From NCBI GenBank assembly GCA_965221985.1, contig OZ244928.1, forward strand, positions 3,509,948-3,573,947: a DNA stretch of 64,000 bases, in the 5' to 3' direction. The translations under genes were made by a program, and so were the position numbers. This DNA is from J054 sp965221985. GTDB lineage: Bacteria; Pseudomonadota; Gammaproteobacteria; Steroidobacterales; GCA-2729495. The notes beneath the pieces were generated by a model. It saw only the letters and a program-made list of their open reading frames with translations. It made no database searches and was not told the origin of the DNA. Shown piece after piece: positions 35,010 through 43,734 of this stretch; positions within the stretch are counted from its first letter, which is position 1, and each line of letters opens with the position of its first letter.

Positions 35010-35570
35010 CTAAAAACCCAGCTGCAACTTGACGTTATAGCGGGCCACTAGATCCTTCTTGTCTAAATCGGGACCCTGCGCCTCATTTTGAATCACGTTG
35101 TCGACAATTAAACCATCAGTCGCCTCTTTGCGCAGAATCACCATCAGATGCGTATCATCGAATAGCGCGAACGGAAATTCGTGCCAGCAACCGCGGTGCA
35201 TCATGAAGCCTGCATCGCCATCAAACATGAATGCTTCAACTTTTTCCAAATCGGGCAATTCATCGTCATTAGGTGGTGCGAATACTGCAATAAACGGTTT
35301 GCTACCTAGACTTACGAAAGCCTGGGTATGTTTGACATGTCGCTCCATCCACTCGACCTCGAAGGGACGCCTCTGCAGTGTCGCGATGGGTAGTTCCGTC
35401 TGTGCGTCGGATACAAATTCACCGATTCTGCGAACTTTTACGGTTCCATCATAAAAATCGATGGGCAAAGGCTCAACATCGGCGTTGTAACCCAAGATAT
35501 GGCCATAAGGCGCTAAGGCTTTAGCGCTTGCTTTTTTTACCGGAATAGTCCGGACCTCTGGATTGCTCAT
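35010..35570 (-). CDS. Ureidoglycolate lyase (AllA)-family protein
   Basis: A 186-residue protein of the AllA fold. Family blocks are ALAPYGHILGYN, MERHVKHTQAFVSLGSKPFIAVFAPP and FMMHRGCWHEFPFALFDD, with histidines that could hold a metal or the ureido group. True AllA splits ureidoglycolate into glyoxylate and urea at the end of purine breakdown. Here it is the last gene of a TonB receptor/molybdenum hydroxylase operon, 4 bases after the 2Fe-2S subunit. That suggests the hydroxylated product is a ureide or a related acid; no other allantoin genes are in the window, so a different substrate is possible. Confidence 0.75.
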   Translation of the reverse strand: MSNPEVRTIPVKKASAKALAPYGHILGYNADVEPLPIDFYDGTVKVRRIGEFVSDAQTELPIATLQRRPFEVEWMERHVKHTQAFVSLGSKPFIAVFAPPNDDELPDLEKVEAFMFDGDAGFMMHRGCWHEFPFALFDDTHLMVILRKEATDGLIVDNVIQNEAQGPDLDKKDLVARYNVKLQLGF

Positions 35571-35574
35571 AGTT

Positions 35575-36084
35575 TTACTCCTCAGCGTTCGCGGCAGCCC
35601 GGAGCTGAGCAGCCGCTGCTTTTACCGAACGTCGCAAACTTTGATAACCCGTACAGCGACACAGATTGCCGGCCAGCGCCGCGTCAATCTCTTCATCGGA
35701 TGGATCGTCATTGCCTTGCAACAACTCAATCGTACTTAACAACATGCCCGGCGCGCAGAAGCCGCATTGGAAACCCGCGTTGTCCCAAAAAGCCTGTTGC
35801 ACCGGATGCAAACTGCCGTCCTTTGCCTGCAAACCTTCGATCGTGACAACTTTTGCGCGTTGCAGAGTCGCCGCAAGGCTCAGACAGGATTTCGCTACGC
35901 GGCCATCGATTAGAACGGTACAGGCACCACAATGGCCGGTCATGCAACCCATATGAGTACCCGTACGGCCGAGGTCCGTGCGCAGCAGATCGAGCAGGGA
36001 CATCCCGGGCATGAGCTCAAGCTCATGCCGTTCGCCATCAACGGTCAACTGCAGGAGCACTGTGTCTTCGAGTAAATCTTCCAT
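35575..36084 (-). CDS. Xanthine-oxidase-family [2Fe-2S] subunit
   Basis: A 169-residue protein starting at ATG 36084; the longer reading to 36171 overlaps the FAD subunit and lacks family similarity. It has both clusters: a plant-type ferredoxin site (GCMTGHCGACTVLIDGR...KSC) and the helical-domain site (CGFCAPGM...NLCRCTGY). This small subunit passes electrons from the molybdenum subunit to FAD. Its start lies 8 bases after the FAD-subunit stop, and AllA follows within 4 bases. Confidence 0.9.
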   Translation of the reverse strand: MEDLLEDTVLLQLTVDGERHELELMPGMSLLDLLRTDLGRTGTHMGCMTGHCGACTVLIDGRVAKSCLSLAATLQRAKVVTIEGLQAKDGSLHPVQQAFWDNAGFQCGFCAPGMLLSTIELLQGNDDPSDEEIDAALAGNLCRCTGYQSLRRSVKAAAAQLRAAANAEE

Positions 36085-36092
36085 TCCGTCGC

Positions 36093-36959
36093 CTAAAGGC
36101 TCCTGCGAGCTGTGTTGATGGCTGCACGCACCGCTCGCCTGGCAACGACTCCGGCCATGGCTCGCCGCCATTGCGCATCGCCCTGATGATCCGACAAGGC
36201 TTCAGTGATCAGCGCGGTACAACTTTTTTGTATGAAATCTTCTAGATCATTGGAGAGTTCTTGCCCAAGACAATCAGTTAAGGCTGCTGATGCGTCTACC
36301 GGCAGTTCCGTGGTGGCGCCGATGATGACCTTAAGTCCGGTAATTTTCTCACCAGAAAGTTGCACGATAGCGGCACAATTCGCGGAGCCATAGCTGCCCG
36401 ACGTCGATTTAAGTTTTTCGTAACACCAATGTGCATCACTGGGCATGGGAGCCACGAGTACACGAGTCAGAATCTCACCCGCCATATTGCCGGGATGCGC
36501 AATCCACTGATCCAATGCGACCTGCCGGGTCTCGCTCGCAGCCGCCAACTCGATCCTTGCATCCAAAGCCATCAACGCGGGTACGATATCGTACAAGGGG
36601 TGCCGGATAACGATATTGCCGCCGATGGTGCCGCGATTGTGCACCTGCCAACCACCACCTACCTGGCTTGCGGCAAAGGCCAGCAATGGCAGTTGCTCTT
36701 TTATCAACTGATGCTGCTGCAAATCACGATGCACCGTTAGCGCGCCAATGGCCAGCTCCGAGTCGCTAACCTCGACGCCTCGCAGTTCTTTCAGTGCACC
36801 GATGTCCAGATAGACATCCGGCTGCAAAACCCCGTAGTTCACGTGGGGCATGATTTCCTGCCCCCCGGCAATAATGACCGCTCCGCCCGTTGTGGCATCC
36901 AATAGCGCAGCCGCCTGATCCAGGGAGCGGGGCCTCGCAAACAACGGATATAGGCTCAT
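36093..36959 (-). CDS. Xanthine-oxidase-family FAD subunit
   Basis: A 288-residue protein. The start is set by an ATGA overlap with the molybdenum-subunit gene. FAD-binding motifs of the CoxM/CutM type are present: AGGQEIMPHVNYG near residue 40 in place of the usual AGG-Q-SL, and NRGTIGGNIVIRHPLYD around residue 110. It transfers electrons from the 2Fe-2S subunit to an acceptor. It is the middle gene of the hydroxylase operon. Confidence 0.88.
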   Translation of the reverse strand: MSLYPLFARPRSLDQAAALLDATTGGAVIIAGGQEIMPHVNYGVLQPDVYLDIGALKELRGVEVSDSELAIGALTVHRDLQQHQLIKEQLPLLAFAASQVGGGWQVHNRGTIGGNIVIRHPLYDIVPALMALDARIELAAASETRQVALDQWIAHPGNMAGEILTRVLVAPMPSDAHWCYEKLKSTSGSYGSANCAAIVQLSGEKITGLKVIIGATTELPVDASAALTDCLGQELSNDLEDFIQKSCTALITEALSDHQGDAQWRRAMAGVVARRAVRAAINTARRSL

Positions 36960-39355
36960 TGCTCTGCCGCCGGTGAGGCCTGAATTGCCGCCCACACTCG
37001 AGGCGCCGTGAGTGGCAAATCATTCAGAGCAACGCCCAGTGGTCGCAGGGCATCGTTGACCGCGTTAACAATCGCAGCGGCGGAACCGCCGACCCCAGCC
37101 TCGCCCGCACCCTTTAACCCCAAATAGGTCTCTGGGTTGGGTGAATCATGGTGTTCCACCGCAATGGGGGGCATATCCGCCGCGCGCAGCATCACGTAGT
37201 CCATGAAATTGCGCGTGAGCTGACGGCCCTGTTCATCAAAACGTATTTCTTCGGCCAATACACCACCGGCCCCAAAACTAACCGCCCCACAAGCCTGCCC
37301 CTCTACCAAACGGGGGTTAATCACGCGGCCGCAGTCGTGTGCCACGGAAAATTCCAGCATCTTGACCTGGCCCGTTTCAATATCCACTTCGCAAACCACT
37401 GCATAAGCTGCATTGGAATAGCTGGGATAGGGATTGATGCGCCCGGCCTCATCCGGACTGTGCCGGATTAAGCCCGGCCGAAACGTACGCGTGGCTTCGA
37501 GCGGCGGTTCAATACAGGCCCCAACATCATAGGCACGGGTATAGGCTGCGTAACAAACTTCGGCGAAGTTTAGCGACCGCGGCGTTTCTTCGATTGACGT
37601 AAATACGCCATTGCGAAGTCGAATACTTTCCAGCGAAACCTCCAGCAATGCGGCGGCTAGCTGGCAAACTTTCGCGCGTATATCCCGCGCGGCCAAGGCT
37701 GCGGAACCGCCACCAACAATCGTGCTACGCCCAGAGTAATTGCCAAACCCATAGGGACAAGTTGTTGTATCGCCCTGTACGACTTCAATCGTCTCTAGCG
37801 GTACACCGAGTTCGTCGGCGACAATCTGTGCGATTCCGGTAGGGTTGCCCGTACCCGGTGTGGTCACGCCCGTCAGTACCCGCACCGAACCATCTGGCCC
37901 AACCCGGACAGAAGTCGAGTCGTAACCAGCAACCATGGTACCGGGAAGCGCACCACCCTCGGGTGTTAATTCGTAGGCAATGCCAATTCCAAGATGACGG
38001 CCCTCCGCCAACGCAACCGACTGCCGTTCCCGCCAAGCCTCGTAGTCGATTGCCGCAAGTGCCTTACGCAAATTGCCCGCGTAGTCGCCAGAGTCGTAAA
38101 TTAGCCCGGTGGGGCCCGGATAAGGAAATTGCTCCGCCTCAATAAAGTTTTTTAGCCGCAATTCGACGGGATCAAGATCCAATTCGCGAGCGGCATTGTC
38201 CAAAGCCAACTCCAAGGCCAGGGCAGTGGCTTCCTTGCCATAGCCGCGCGCCGCATTCCACGGCGGCTTATTGGTGATTACCGCGGACATATCAATATCA
38301 ATGGCATCGATGGCGTAGGGGCCCGGCATGGTGAGCCCCGTCAAGAAAGCCATGCCCCAGCCCGGACAGGCCGACGGTGCACCGGTGTCAGCTAGGAAGT
38401 GATCGCGGATGGCAAGGATTCTGCCCGCTGAATTGAGCGCGAGTTCAACTTCATGATGCTGCTCGCGCGCGCCGATTAATAAGCACTCTTCACGATCCTC
38501 CTGCCACTTGACCGGTTTGCCAACAAGCTTGGCCAGTAGGCAGACCATCCCTTCTTCGGGATGACCATGCATTTTCATGCCGAAGGCACCACCAATGGTC
38601 GGTGCAACCACGCGAATTCGGTTCTCCGGCATGTCGAGTACACCGGACAGAACATGCCGCAAGGGGTGCGGATTCTGCGCCGTCGCATATAGGGTGATGC
38701 TCTCCGCAGCATGATCCCAAACCGCGTTGTAGCAACGAGTTTCTATCGGCTGCGTCGAAAAGCGGTGAATGTTTACCTTAGTGCTGACGACGTGGTCCGC
38801 GTTGGAAAACGCCGCTGCGACATCACCATTGGCAAATGGGGCGGCGATTACCTTGTTACTTTCCCACTCCTCCACTACGAGCGGCGCATCGTCCGCAACC
38901 GCGGCATGGGCCGAAGTCACCGCCGGCTTAATGTCGTAATCCACGACAATTTTGCTAGCCGCATATCGCGCAATGCGCTTATCTTCAGCCACCACCACCG
39001 CCACGGGCTGACCGGCATACCACACGCGTCCCTTCGCCAAGCAATAGACCTCAACCGACTGCCCGCCAAATACGGCCGGATCGATATAGTGCGGAATGGG
39101 ATTACTAAATTGCGCCGCCTGCTCACCGTCCAAGGCCTGGACAACGCCACTGACTTTCGTCGCGCCGGATAAATCGATCTGCTTGATCATCGCGGCAGCA
39201 TGCGGACTACGCAATACATGCGCGTGCAACTGACCGGCAAACTCAAAATCCGCGGTGTAGCCTGCCTTGCCAATCAGAGGCCCACGCCCTTCGAGCGTGC
39301 GCACTGACTGACCGACATAAGGGGCATCGCCTGCCGTGTGGTCGGCTGCGCTCAC
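36956..39355 (-). CDS. Xanthine-oxidase-family molybdopterin-binding catalytic subunit
   Basis: A 799-residue protein. It has the cofactor motif GGAFGMKMHGHPEE, the conserved cluster region GQACGAVSFGAGG, and the catalytic glutamate in LKGAGEAGVG (E752). At the place where CO dehydrogenases show AYXCSFR or AYRGAGR it reads NAARGYGKEA, so it is neither CoxL form I nor form II and is better seen as a general aldehyde, purine or N-heterocycle hydroxylase. The start is 9 bases after the TonB receptor stop. The substrate is presumably what the receptor imports, with an AllA-type enzyme acting later. Confidence 0.9.
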   Translation of the reverse strand: MSAADHTAGDAPYVGQSVRTLEGRGPLIGKAGYTADFEFAGQLHAHVLRSPHAAAMIKQIDLSGATKVSGVVQALDGEQAAQFSNPIPHYIDPAVFGGQSVEVYCLAKGRVWYAGQPVAVVVAEDKRIARYAASKIVVDYDIKPAVTSAHAAVADDAPLVVEEWESNKVIAAPFANGDVAAAFSNADHVVSTKVNIHRFSTQPIETRCYNAVWDHAAESITLYATAQNPHPLRHVLSGVLDMPENRIRVVAPTIGGAFGMKMHGHPEEGMVCLLAKLVGKPVKWQEDREECLLIGAREQHHEVELALNSAGRILAIRDHFLADTGAPSACPGWGMAFLTGLTMPGPYAIDAIDIDMSAVITNKPPWNAARGYGKEATALALELALDNAARELDLDPVELRLKNFIEAEQFPYPGPTGLIYDSGDYAGNLRKALAAIDYEAWRERQSVALAEGRHLGIGIAYELTPEGGALPGTMVAGYDSTSVRVGPDGSVRVLTGVTTPGTGNPTGIAQIVADELGVPLETIEVVQGDTTTCPYGFGNYSGRSTIVGGGSAALAARDIRAKVCQLAAALLEVSLESIRLRNGVFTSIEETPRSLNFAEVCYAAYTRAYDVGACIEPPLEATRTFRPGLIRHSPDEAGRINPYPSYSNAAYAVVCEVDIETGQVKMLEFSVAHDCGRVINPRLVEGQACGAVSFGAGGVLAEEIRFDEQGRQLTRNFMDYVMLRAADMPPIAVEHHDSPNPETYLGLKGAGEAGVGGSAAAIVNAVNDALRPLGVALNDLPLTAPRVWAAIQASPAAEQ

Positions 39356-39364
39356 GAGTCCAGC

Positions 39365-41815
39365 CTAAAAGCTAAACGATGCTTCTATCCCCAGCAGACG
39401 CTCGCTGCCCGGCGATACGAAGGCACCACCAAATTCCGGCGCCGGAATGACCTCTCCAAGCCATTCCTCATCGAACAGATTATTTGCAAATGCATTCACT
39501 GCCCACCTATCGGTGCCGATACCCAAGCGCATATCGACAATGTCAAAGGCATCGCGGCGGGTGTTTGAATAGTTCGCGGTCCCTAGCCCTGGAAACGGGA
39601 TGTCGAATACGGTGCGCACATCCTGGCGTTGTACCGTATGGAACCAGGTTGGGCCGGTACGGCGCCAATCGGTGCGCCAACGCAGCTCCAGGGAATTTGC
39701 GAAGGGCTGACGGTATTGAAATCCGAGATTCAAGGTGTACTTCGCGGTGTACGGCGATTCATTGCCCACCGTATTCGGGCGCGAGGCATTGGCCTTTATT
39801 TCCGTATCAACGAAATTAGCAGATCCATACACATCGAAGTTGTCCGTCAGTGCGAGATTGAGGCTACCCTCAACACCCTGAATCTGGACATCGTCGATGT
39901 TGGTTACAGTACGCAACAATCCGAAACCGCCGGTGTAAAACTCGAAGAACTGCAAATCATCCACGTCAGTATGAAAAACTGCCGCCGAAAATGTCAGCAG
40001 TGACTCGAAGGCGCGGCCGTTGACACCCAACTCATAGGCGCTCGATTTTTCCTTACGAAAGTCGTCCTGAACCAGGATCGTAGACCCCAAAGGAATATTG
40101 AAATTGTTATTGACCGTGGCATTGCTACCTTGGTTGTTGAAACCACCTGCCTTAAAGCCAATACCCCAGTTCGCGTATAGGGTGTAGTTATCAGTGGGCG
40201 TAAACGCCAAGCTTATCTTCGGCTGAAACTGCTTAAAATCTCTAGACTTCGGCGTGATGGCGCCAGAATCGAGACCGGGGTTGATATTCGCGCCCGTCAC
40301 CGGATCGGTGACATTCGGCACGAGGCTTCTCACGTCACGCTCTTCGCGGTCGTAACGGCCCGCAACCGATAACTTCCACTGATCGTTTAGGTCGAAGTCG
40401 AGCGCCGCGAATACCGCATACACGTTGGTGTCGAACTGATCGTCATACAACAAGGAAGTCGGGTTGGCGCTGCCGGGCGGATTGTACTGATTACGCGTTA
40501 CGCCGAGACCAAGATCGTTAGCTATCGCGACACTGTTGCGGCGGTCTATATCCAAGTAGTAAACACCAACGGACCACTGCAGCGCATGATCAGTGTTCGA
40601 CGCCAATCGCACTTCTGCGCTGAGATCTTCCTGCTCACGAACCTGATATTGCGTGCCATCGCAGGTCGTGGGCCCAAACGGTCCGTAAACGGACATGAAA
40701 GGATCAGGCAGCAGCAACTGCGGTGGCGGCAAGGCGAAGCCCGCGGCCAGGGTCGCGGCCACGGTGGCTCGACAAGAAGGCTCCAGCTCGAACCGGTAAA
40801 AAGATGCCGCCGTGCTATCCGCGGCGAAGTTCTGATCGATATCCGAATACAACAACCACGCTGTAAGATCTACCACGTCAAATTCGTAACTAGATTTTAT
40901 TGACGCTTCAAAGGTTTCCTGATCGTTGTCGGGACGGATATTGCCAATAAACGAAAAGTTATGGTCGTTTACGTCCTCATTGAATTGCGGCACACCGAGG
41001 CCGGAGGCAAAGCTGGGCAGATTGAAGGTCGCGTCAAAGGTTAGGCCAGCCGCATTGACATCTGCAAAGCGGGCTTTTGTATCTATTTCCCAGTTGTCAG
41101 TCGGATTAAATACGACGCGCGCGCCGATCGTGCTGCCTTCAAAGCGATCAACAGTGTCGCCGCGACTAATATCATTGATGCCCGTATTTTCGAAAAAACC
41201 GTCGGTCTCGTAATAGTCACCGAACAACACGAAGCCCGCGCGATCGCCCATGGGACCACTGACATTGACCCGGCCAAAGAGCGTGCTGTTTTCGGCGAAG
41301 CCGCCTTTGACATCACCGGCAAACTGGTCGCCCGGCTTTTCTGTAGTGATCACGACCGCGCCGGCGGCGGCGTTGCGCCCATAGTAGGCGCCTTGCGGGC
41401 CCTTCAAAACTTCCACTTGAGAAAGCGAGCCCTGTATTTGATTGAACTGCGCGGTATTTGTCTTGAGCACGCCATCAACCACGAGTGCGATATTGCTCTC
41501 CGCGTCACGCGCACCGTTAATGCCGCGAATATTAATTTGCGTGTCGCCCACCTCGGCTGTGCTGGTCACGATGCTAATACCGGGAGTCAGGGCCACAATA
41601 TCTTGCATATTGCTGACATCAGCGGACCTCAAGTCATCCCCGGACAATACGGAAACGGATGCAGGCACCTCCTGGAGACGTTCGCTGACCCGGCGCACGG
41701 TCACCAAAATTTCTTCGACACCGTTTTCCTGAGCCACCGCGATTGGTACATGCGCGACAGTTGTCAACACGGCGAACGCCAGTCCAAGGACCCAATCTAG
41801 GTATTGCTTAGCCAT
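39365..41815 (-). CDS. TonB-dependent outer-membrane receptor (copy 2)
   Basis: An 816-residue protein with a signal peptide (to AVAQ), a TonB-box-like EEILVTVRRV, a plug with KGPQGAYYGRNAAAGAVVI, and a barrel that ends IEASFSF, the normal terminal phenylalanine. It is the first gene of the five-gene molybdenum-hydroxylase operon, with a sigma70-like promoter 36-65 bases upstream. The ligand is unknown but should be the operon's substrate or a metal/siderophore complex. Confidence 0.93.
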   Translation of the reverse strand: MAKQYLDWVLGLAFAVLTTVAHVPIAVAQENGVEEILVTVRRVSERLQEVPASVSVLSGDDLRSADVSNMQDIVALTPGISIVTSTAEVGDTQINIRGINGARDAESNIALVVDGVLKTNTAQFNQIQGSLSQVEVLKGPQGAYYGRNAAAGAVVITTEKPGDQFAGDVKGGFAENSTLFGRVNVSGPMGDRAGFVLFGDYYETDGFFENTGINDISRGDTVDRFEGSTIGARVVFNPTDNWEIDTKARFADVNAAGLTFDATFNLPSFASGLGVPQFNEDVNDHNFSFIGNIRPDNDQETFEASIKSSYEFDVVDLTAWLLYSDIDQNFAADSTAASFYRFELEPSCRATVAATLAAGFALPPPQLLLPDPFMSVYGPFGPTTCDGTQYQVREQEDLSAEVRLASNTDHALQWSVGVYYLDIDRRNSVAIANDLGLGVTRNQYNPPGSANPTSLLYDDQFDTNVYAVFAALDFDLNDQWKLSVAGRYDREERDVRSLVPNVTDPVTGANINPGLDSGAITPKSRDFKQFQPKISLAFTPTDNYTLYANWGIGFKAGGFNNQGSNATVNNNFNIPLGSTILVQDDFRKEKSSAYELGVNGRAFESLLTFSAAVFHTDVDDLQFFEFYTGGFGLLRTVTNIDDVQIQGVEGSLNLALTDNFDVYGSANFVDTEIKANASRPNTVGNESPYTAKYTLNLGFQYRQPFANSLELRWRTDWRRTGPTWFHTVQRQDVRTVFDIPFPGLGTANYSNTRRDAFDIVDMRLGIGTDRWAVNAFANNLFDEEWLGEVIPAPEFGGAFVSPGSERLLGIEASFSF

Positions 41816-41850
41816 CTCATCCCCCCCAGGCAGTGACTAAAGTAGGCGTC

Positions 41851-41880
41851 ATTATCCGAGTGAAATGGCAAAAAAGTCAA
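41851..41880 (-). promoter_or_regulatory. Sigma70-like promoter of the TonB receptor/hydroxylase operon
   Basis: On the minus strand, TTGACT (41880-41875) and GATAAT (41856-41851) are separated by 18 bases, a near-consensus -35/-10 pair, ending 35 bases upstream of the receptor ATG. It lies in the divergent region shared with the MarR gene, where the regulator could bind. Confidence 0.65.
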
Positions 41881-42061
41881 TAAAAATAGATACATACGTT
41901 TTACTTCCCGATTCACGGTTAAATTAGCTGCGATTCAGCGATAAATTGCGGATAAATCCATGTCCGACTAGGCCACCATGACGCTGGTATCGTTTAGGCT
42001 CGTCTAGTCGCCTTAATGCGCGGCGCAAACACCGTGCAAATCAACATTTCGGAGGACTGCG

Positions 42062-42580
42062 GTGAAGAACCCAGCTGACAAATACATGACCGACAGCAGT
42101 ACGACCTCCGTACTGACGCGAACCGAGCTAGCGATGGTCCGCGCGGCGGAAGCATTCACTCGCTGGGTGACGGTGCTAAATAATGAAGTCGGACCGGCCG
42201 GACTGAGCTACCCAGATATTGCATTGCTGCATTCAATCCGAATGCACGGTGGCGCGCGCAATTTATCGGAACTCCTGATGTTTCTAAACCGAAAGGATGT
42301 CTCAACGATTCAATACGCCCTGCGCAAGCTCGAACAAAACGAATTGGTAGAACGTGTTAGCGGCGGATCAAAACGGGAGGCGGGCTATAAACTAACCCCG
42401 ACGGGCCTCAAGGTTACCGAGGCCTATGCGAAGATTCGCAATGCGACGCTACGGCCGCTGATTGAGGAAGTTGTCGAGTTTGAAGCGGCGCTGGAGTCCG
42501 CGGCTAAAGCACTAGAGCGAATGACCGGAATATACGACCAGGCGACTCAAGAGGTACTTAACCGCCACATATTGATGTGA
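42062..42580 (+). CDS. MarR-type winged-helix transcription regulator
   Basis: A 172-residue protein with a GTG start, set by GGAGG eight bases upstream. The winged helix-turn-helix lies at about residues 62-120 (LHSIRMHGGARNLSELLMF, then LNRKDVSTIQYALRKLEQNELVERV), with helical dimer arms on both sides. It is divergent from the TonB/hydroxylase operon and convergent with the DMSO-reductase-type genes, so it may control one or both molybdoenzyme units. The inducer is unknown. Confidence 0.82.
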   Translation: MKNPADKYMTDSSTTSVLTRTELAMVRAAEAFTRWVTVLNNEVGPAGLSYPDIALLHSIRMHGGARNLSELLMFLNRKDVSTIQYALRKLEQNELVERVSGGSKREAGYKLTPTGLKVTEAYAKIRNATLRPLIEEVVEFEAALESAAKALERMTGIYDQATQEVLNRHILM

Positions 42581-42584
42581 ACAT

Positions 42585-42665
42585 GGGGGTCGAACCGCAT
42601 TTTTCGAGCGCTTAGTGCTTGATATTTACGGCACCACAAAACTCGAGAAATGCAGTTCGACCCCC
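42585..42665. repeat. REP/BIME-like inverted repeat
   Basis: Two 24-base arms, starting GGGGGTCGAACCGC (42585-42608) and ending AGTTCGACCCCC (42642-42665), pair at 22 of 24 positions around a 33-base loop. It fills the convergent space between the MarR gene and the iron-sulfur subunit gene and may end transcription from both sides. Its GGGGGTCG/CGACCCCC ends recur in the hairpin at 24262-24282. Confidence 0.65.
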
Positions 42666-42675
42666 TTCTCGTTAA

Positions 42676-43659
42676 CTAGGCCACCCGGACGTCGGGAATG
42701 TTAAACAGCGATTTCCAATCGCGGGCAATCAGCAGATCCATCAGCTCGGATGCCTTGCCTTCTTTCTTACGGTCCATTTCGTCTTGCAAGGTAATCAAGG
42801 CCTGATCGACTTCAAAGCCAAACAAGTAGCGAAGGTAATCAATAGGTACACGCGGTTCATCACTGAAGCGGCCCTCCTCGTCGAAGCTCGGCGGCAAAAT
42901 GGGCGGGACGTAGTAGACATTGGGCTCGGTTTCGAACTCCGGATGCAGGGGCAAGGCAACTTTCCATTCATTCACTAGCTTATGAATCGGCCCGTCGTCT
43001 TCCATGTAACCAACGAAGCGTAAGCGGCCCGGACATTGCCGTGCACAGGCTGGGGCCACGCCTTGCTCAACACGCGGGAAGCAGAATATGCATTTTTGCG
43101 ATTTATTCTGGACGTGATTGAAATAAACCTTGTCGTAGGGACAAGCGCGATTACACAAACGAAAACCCTGACACTTATCTTGGTCGACCAAGACAATGCC
43201 ATCCTGCTCGCGCTTATAGATAGCGCGCACCGGGCAGGCTTCCAGACAAGCTGGCTTGGTGCAGTGATTACACAAGCGCGGCAGATAAAAATGGTAATTG
43301 TTGGGATAGGTACCAGAGCTGGTGTCTTCATCCCAATTGGCACCCTTGCCCATGGGCTCTTGCTGTTTTAGGCGTTCGGCGGTGCCTTGAAAATACACCG
43401 CTTCATGGTTTAGCAGTTTCTCCCCACCGAAATTCTCATCAGGCGGCAGCTCACCGAGTTGCAACTCGCCGTCTTTCCAGCCACCGCCCTGCTCCTCCCA
43501 GCCGCTCGGATAACCCGCGCCCGGCTTGGTTTCAACGTTATTCCAAAGCATGGACTCCTGGCCTTCCTCATCGGTCCACAACGACTTACAAGCAGCCGTG
43601 CACGCCTGACAGCCAATACACTTGTTCAGGTCAATGACCATCGCGACCTGTTTGCCCAT
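42676..43659 (-). CDS. Iron-sulfur (beta) subunit of a type II DMSO-reductase-family enzyme
   Basis: A 327-residue protein with four ferredoxin-like cysteine groups: C14/C17/C20/C24 (CIGCQACTAACK), CNHCTKPACLEACP, CQGFRLCNRACPY and CIFCFPR...CARQCP. The third group lacks one cysteine (C-x2-F-x2-C-x3-C), the position that is Trp in nitrate reductase NarH; in that family it indicates a [3Fe-4S] cluster. Length and layout resemble the beta subunits of ethylbenzene, dimethylsulfide and steroid C25 dehydrogenases. It carries electrons from the catalytic subunit, whose gene lies 75 bases upstream. No heme-b gamma subunit gene follows. Confidence 0.85.
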   Translation of the reverse strand: MGKQVAMVIDLNKCIGCQACTAACKSLWTDEEGQESMLWNNVETKPGAGYPSGWEEQGGGWKDGELQLGELPPDENFGGEKLLNHEAVYFQGTAERLKQQEPMGKGANWDEDTSSGTYPNNYHFYLPRLCNHCTKPACLEACPVRAIYKREQDGIVLVDQDKCQGFRLCNRACPYDKVYFNHVQNKSQKCIFCFPRVEQGVAPACARQCPGRLRFVGYMEDDGPIHKLVNEWKVALPLHPEFETEPNVYYVPPILPPSFDEEGRFSDEPRVPIDYLRYLFGFEVDQALITLQDEMDRKKEGKASELMDLLIARDWKSLFNIPDVRVA

Positions 43660-43734
43660 TACCTTTGCTCCTTAGTGCTTGTTGTCGGCCCTAACGCCGA
43701 CTCCTGAATCTTTGCTTCGCAAAACATTTATTGG

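Noticed and set aside
36956..39355. Annotation as carbon monoxide dehydrogenase large subunit (CoxL)
   Set aside because: The form I and form II signature loops are absent; only the broader xanthine-oxidase-family call is supported.
42585..42665. CRISPR or attC-like site
   Set aside because: There is one inverted pair, not a spaced array, and no integrase or cas gene is near.
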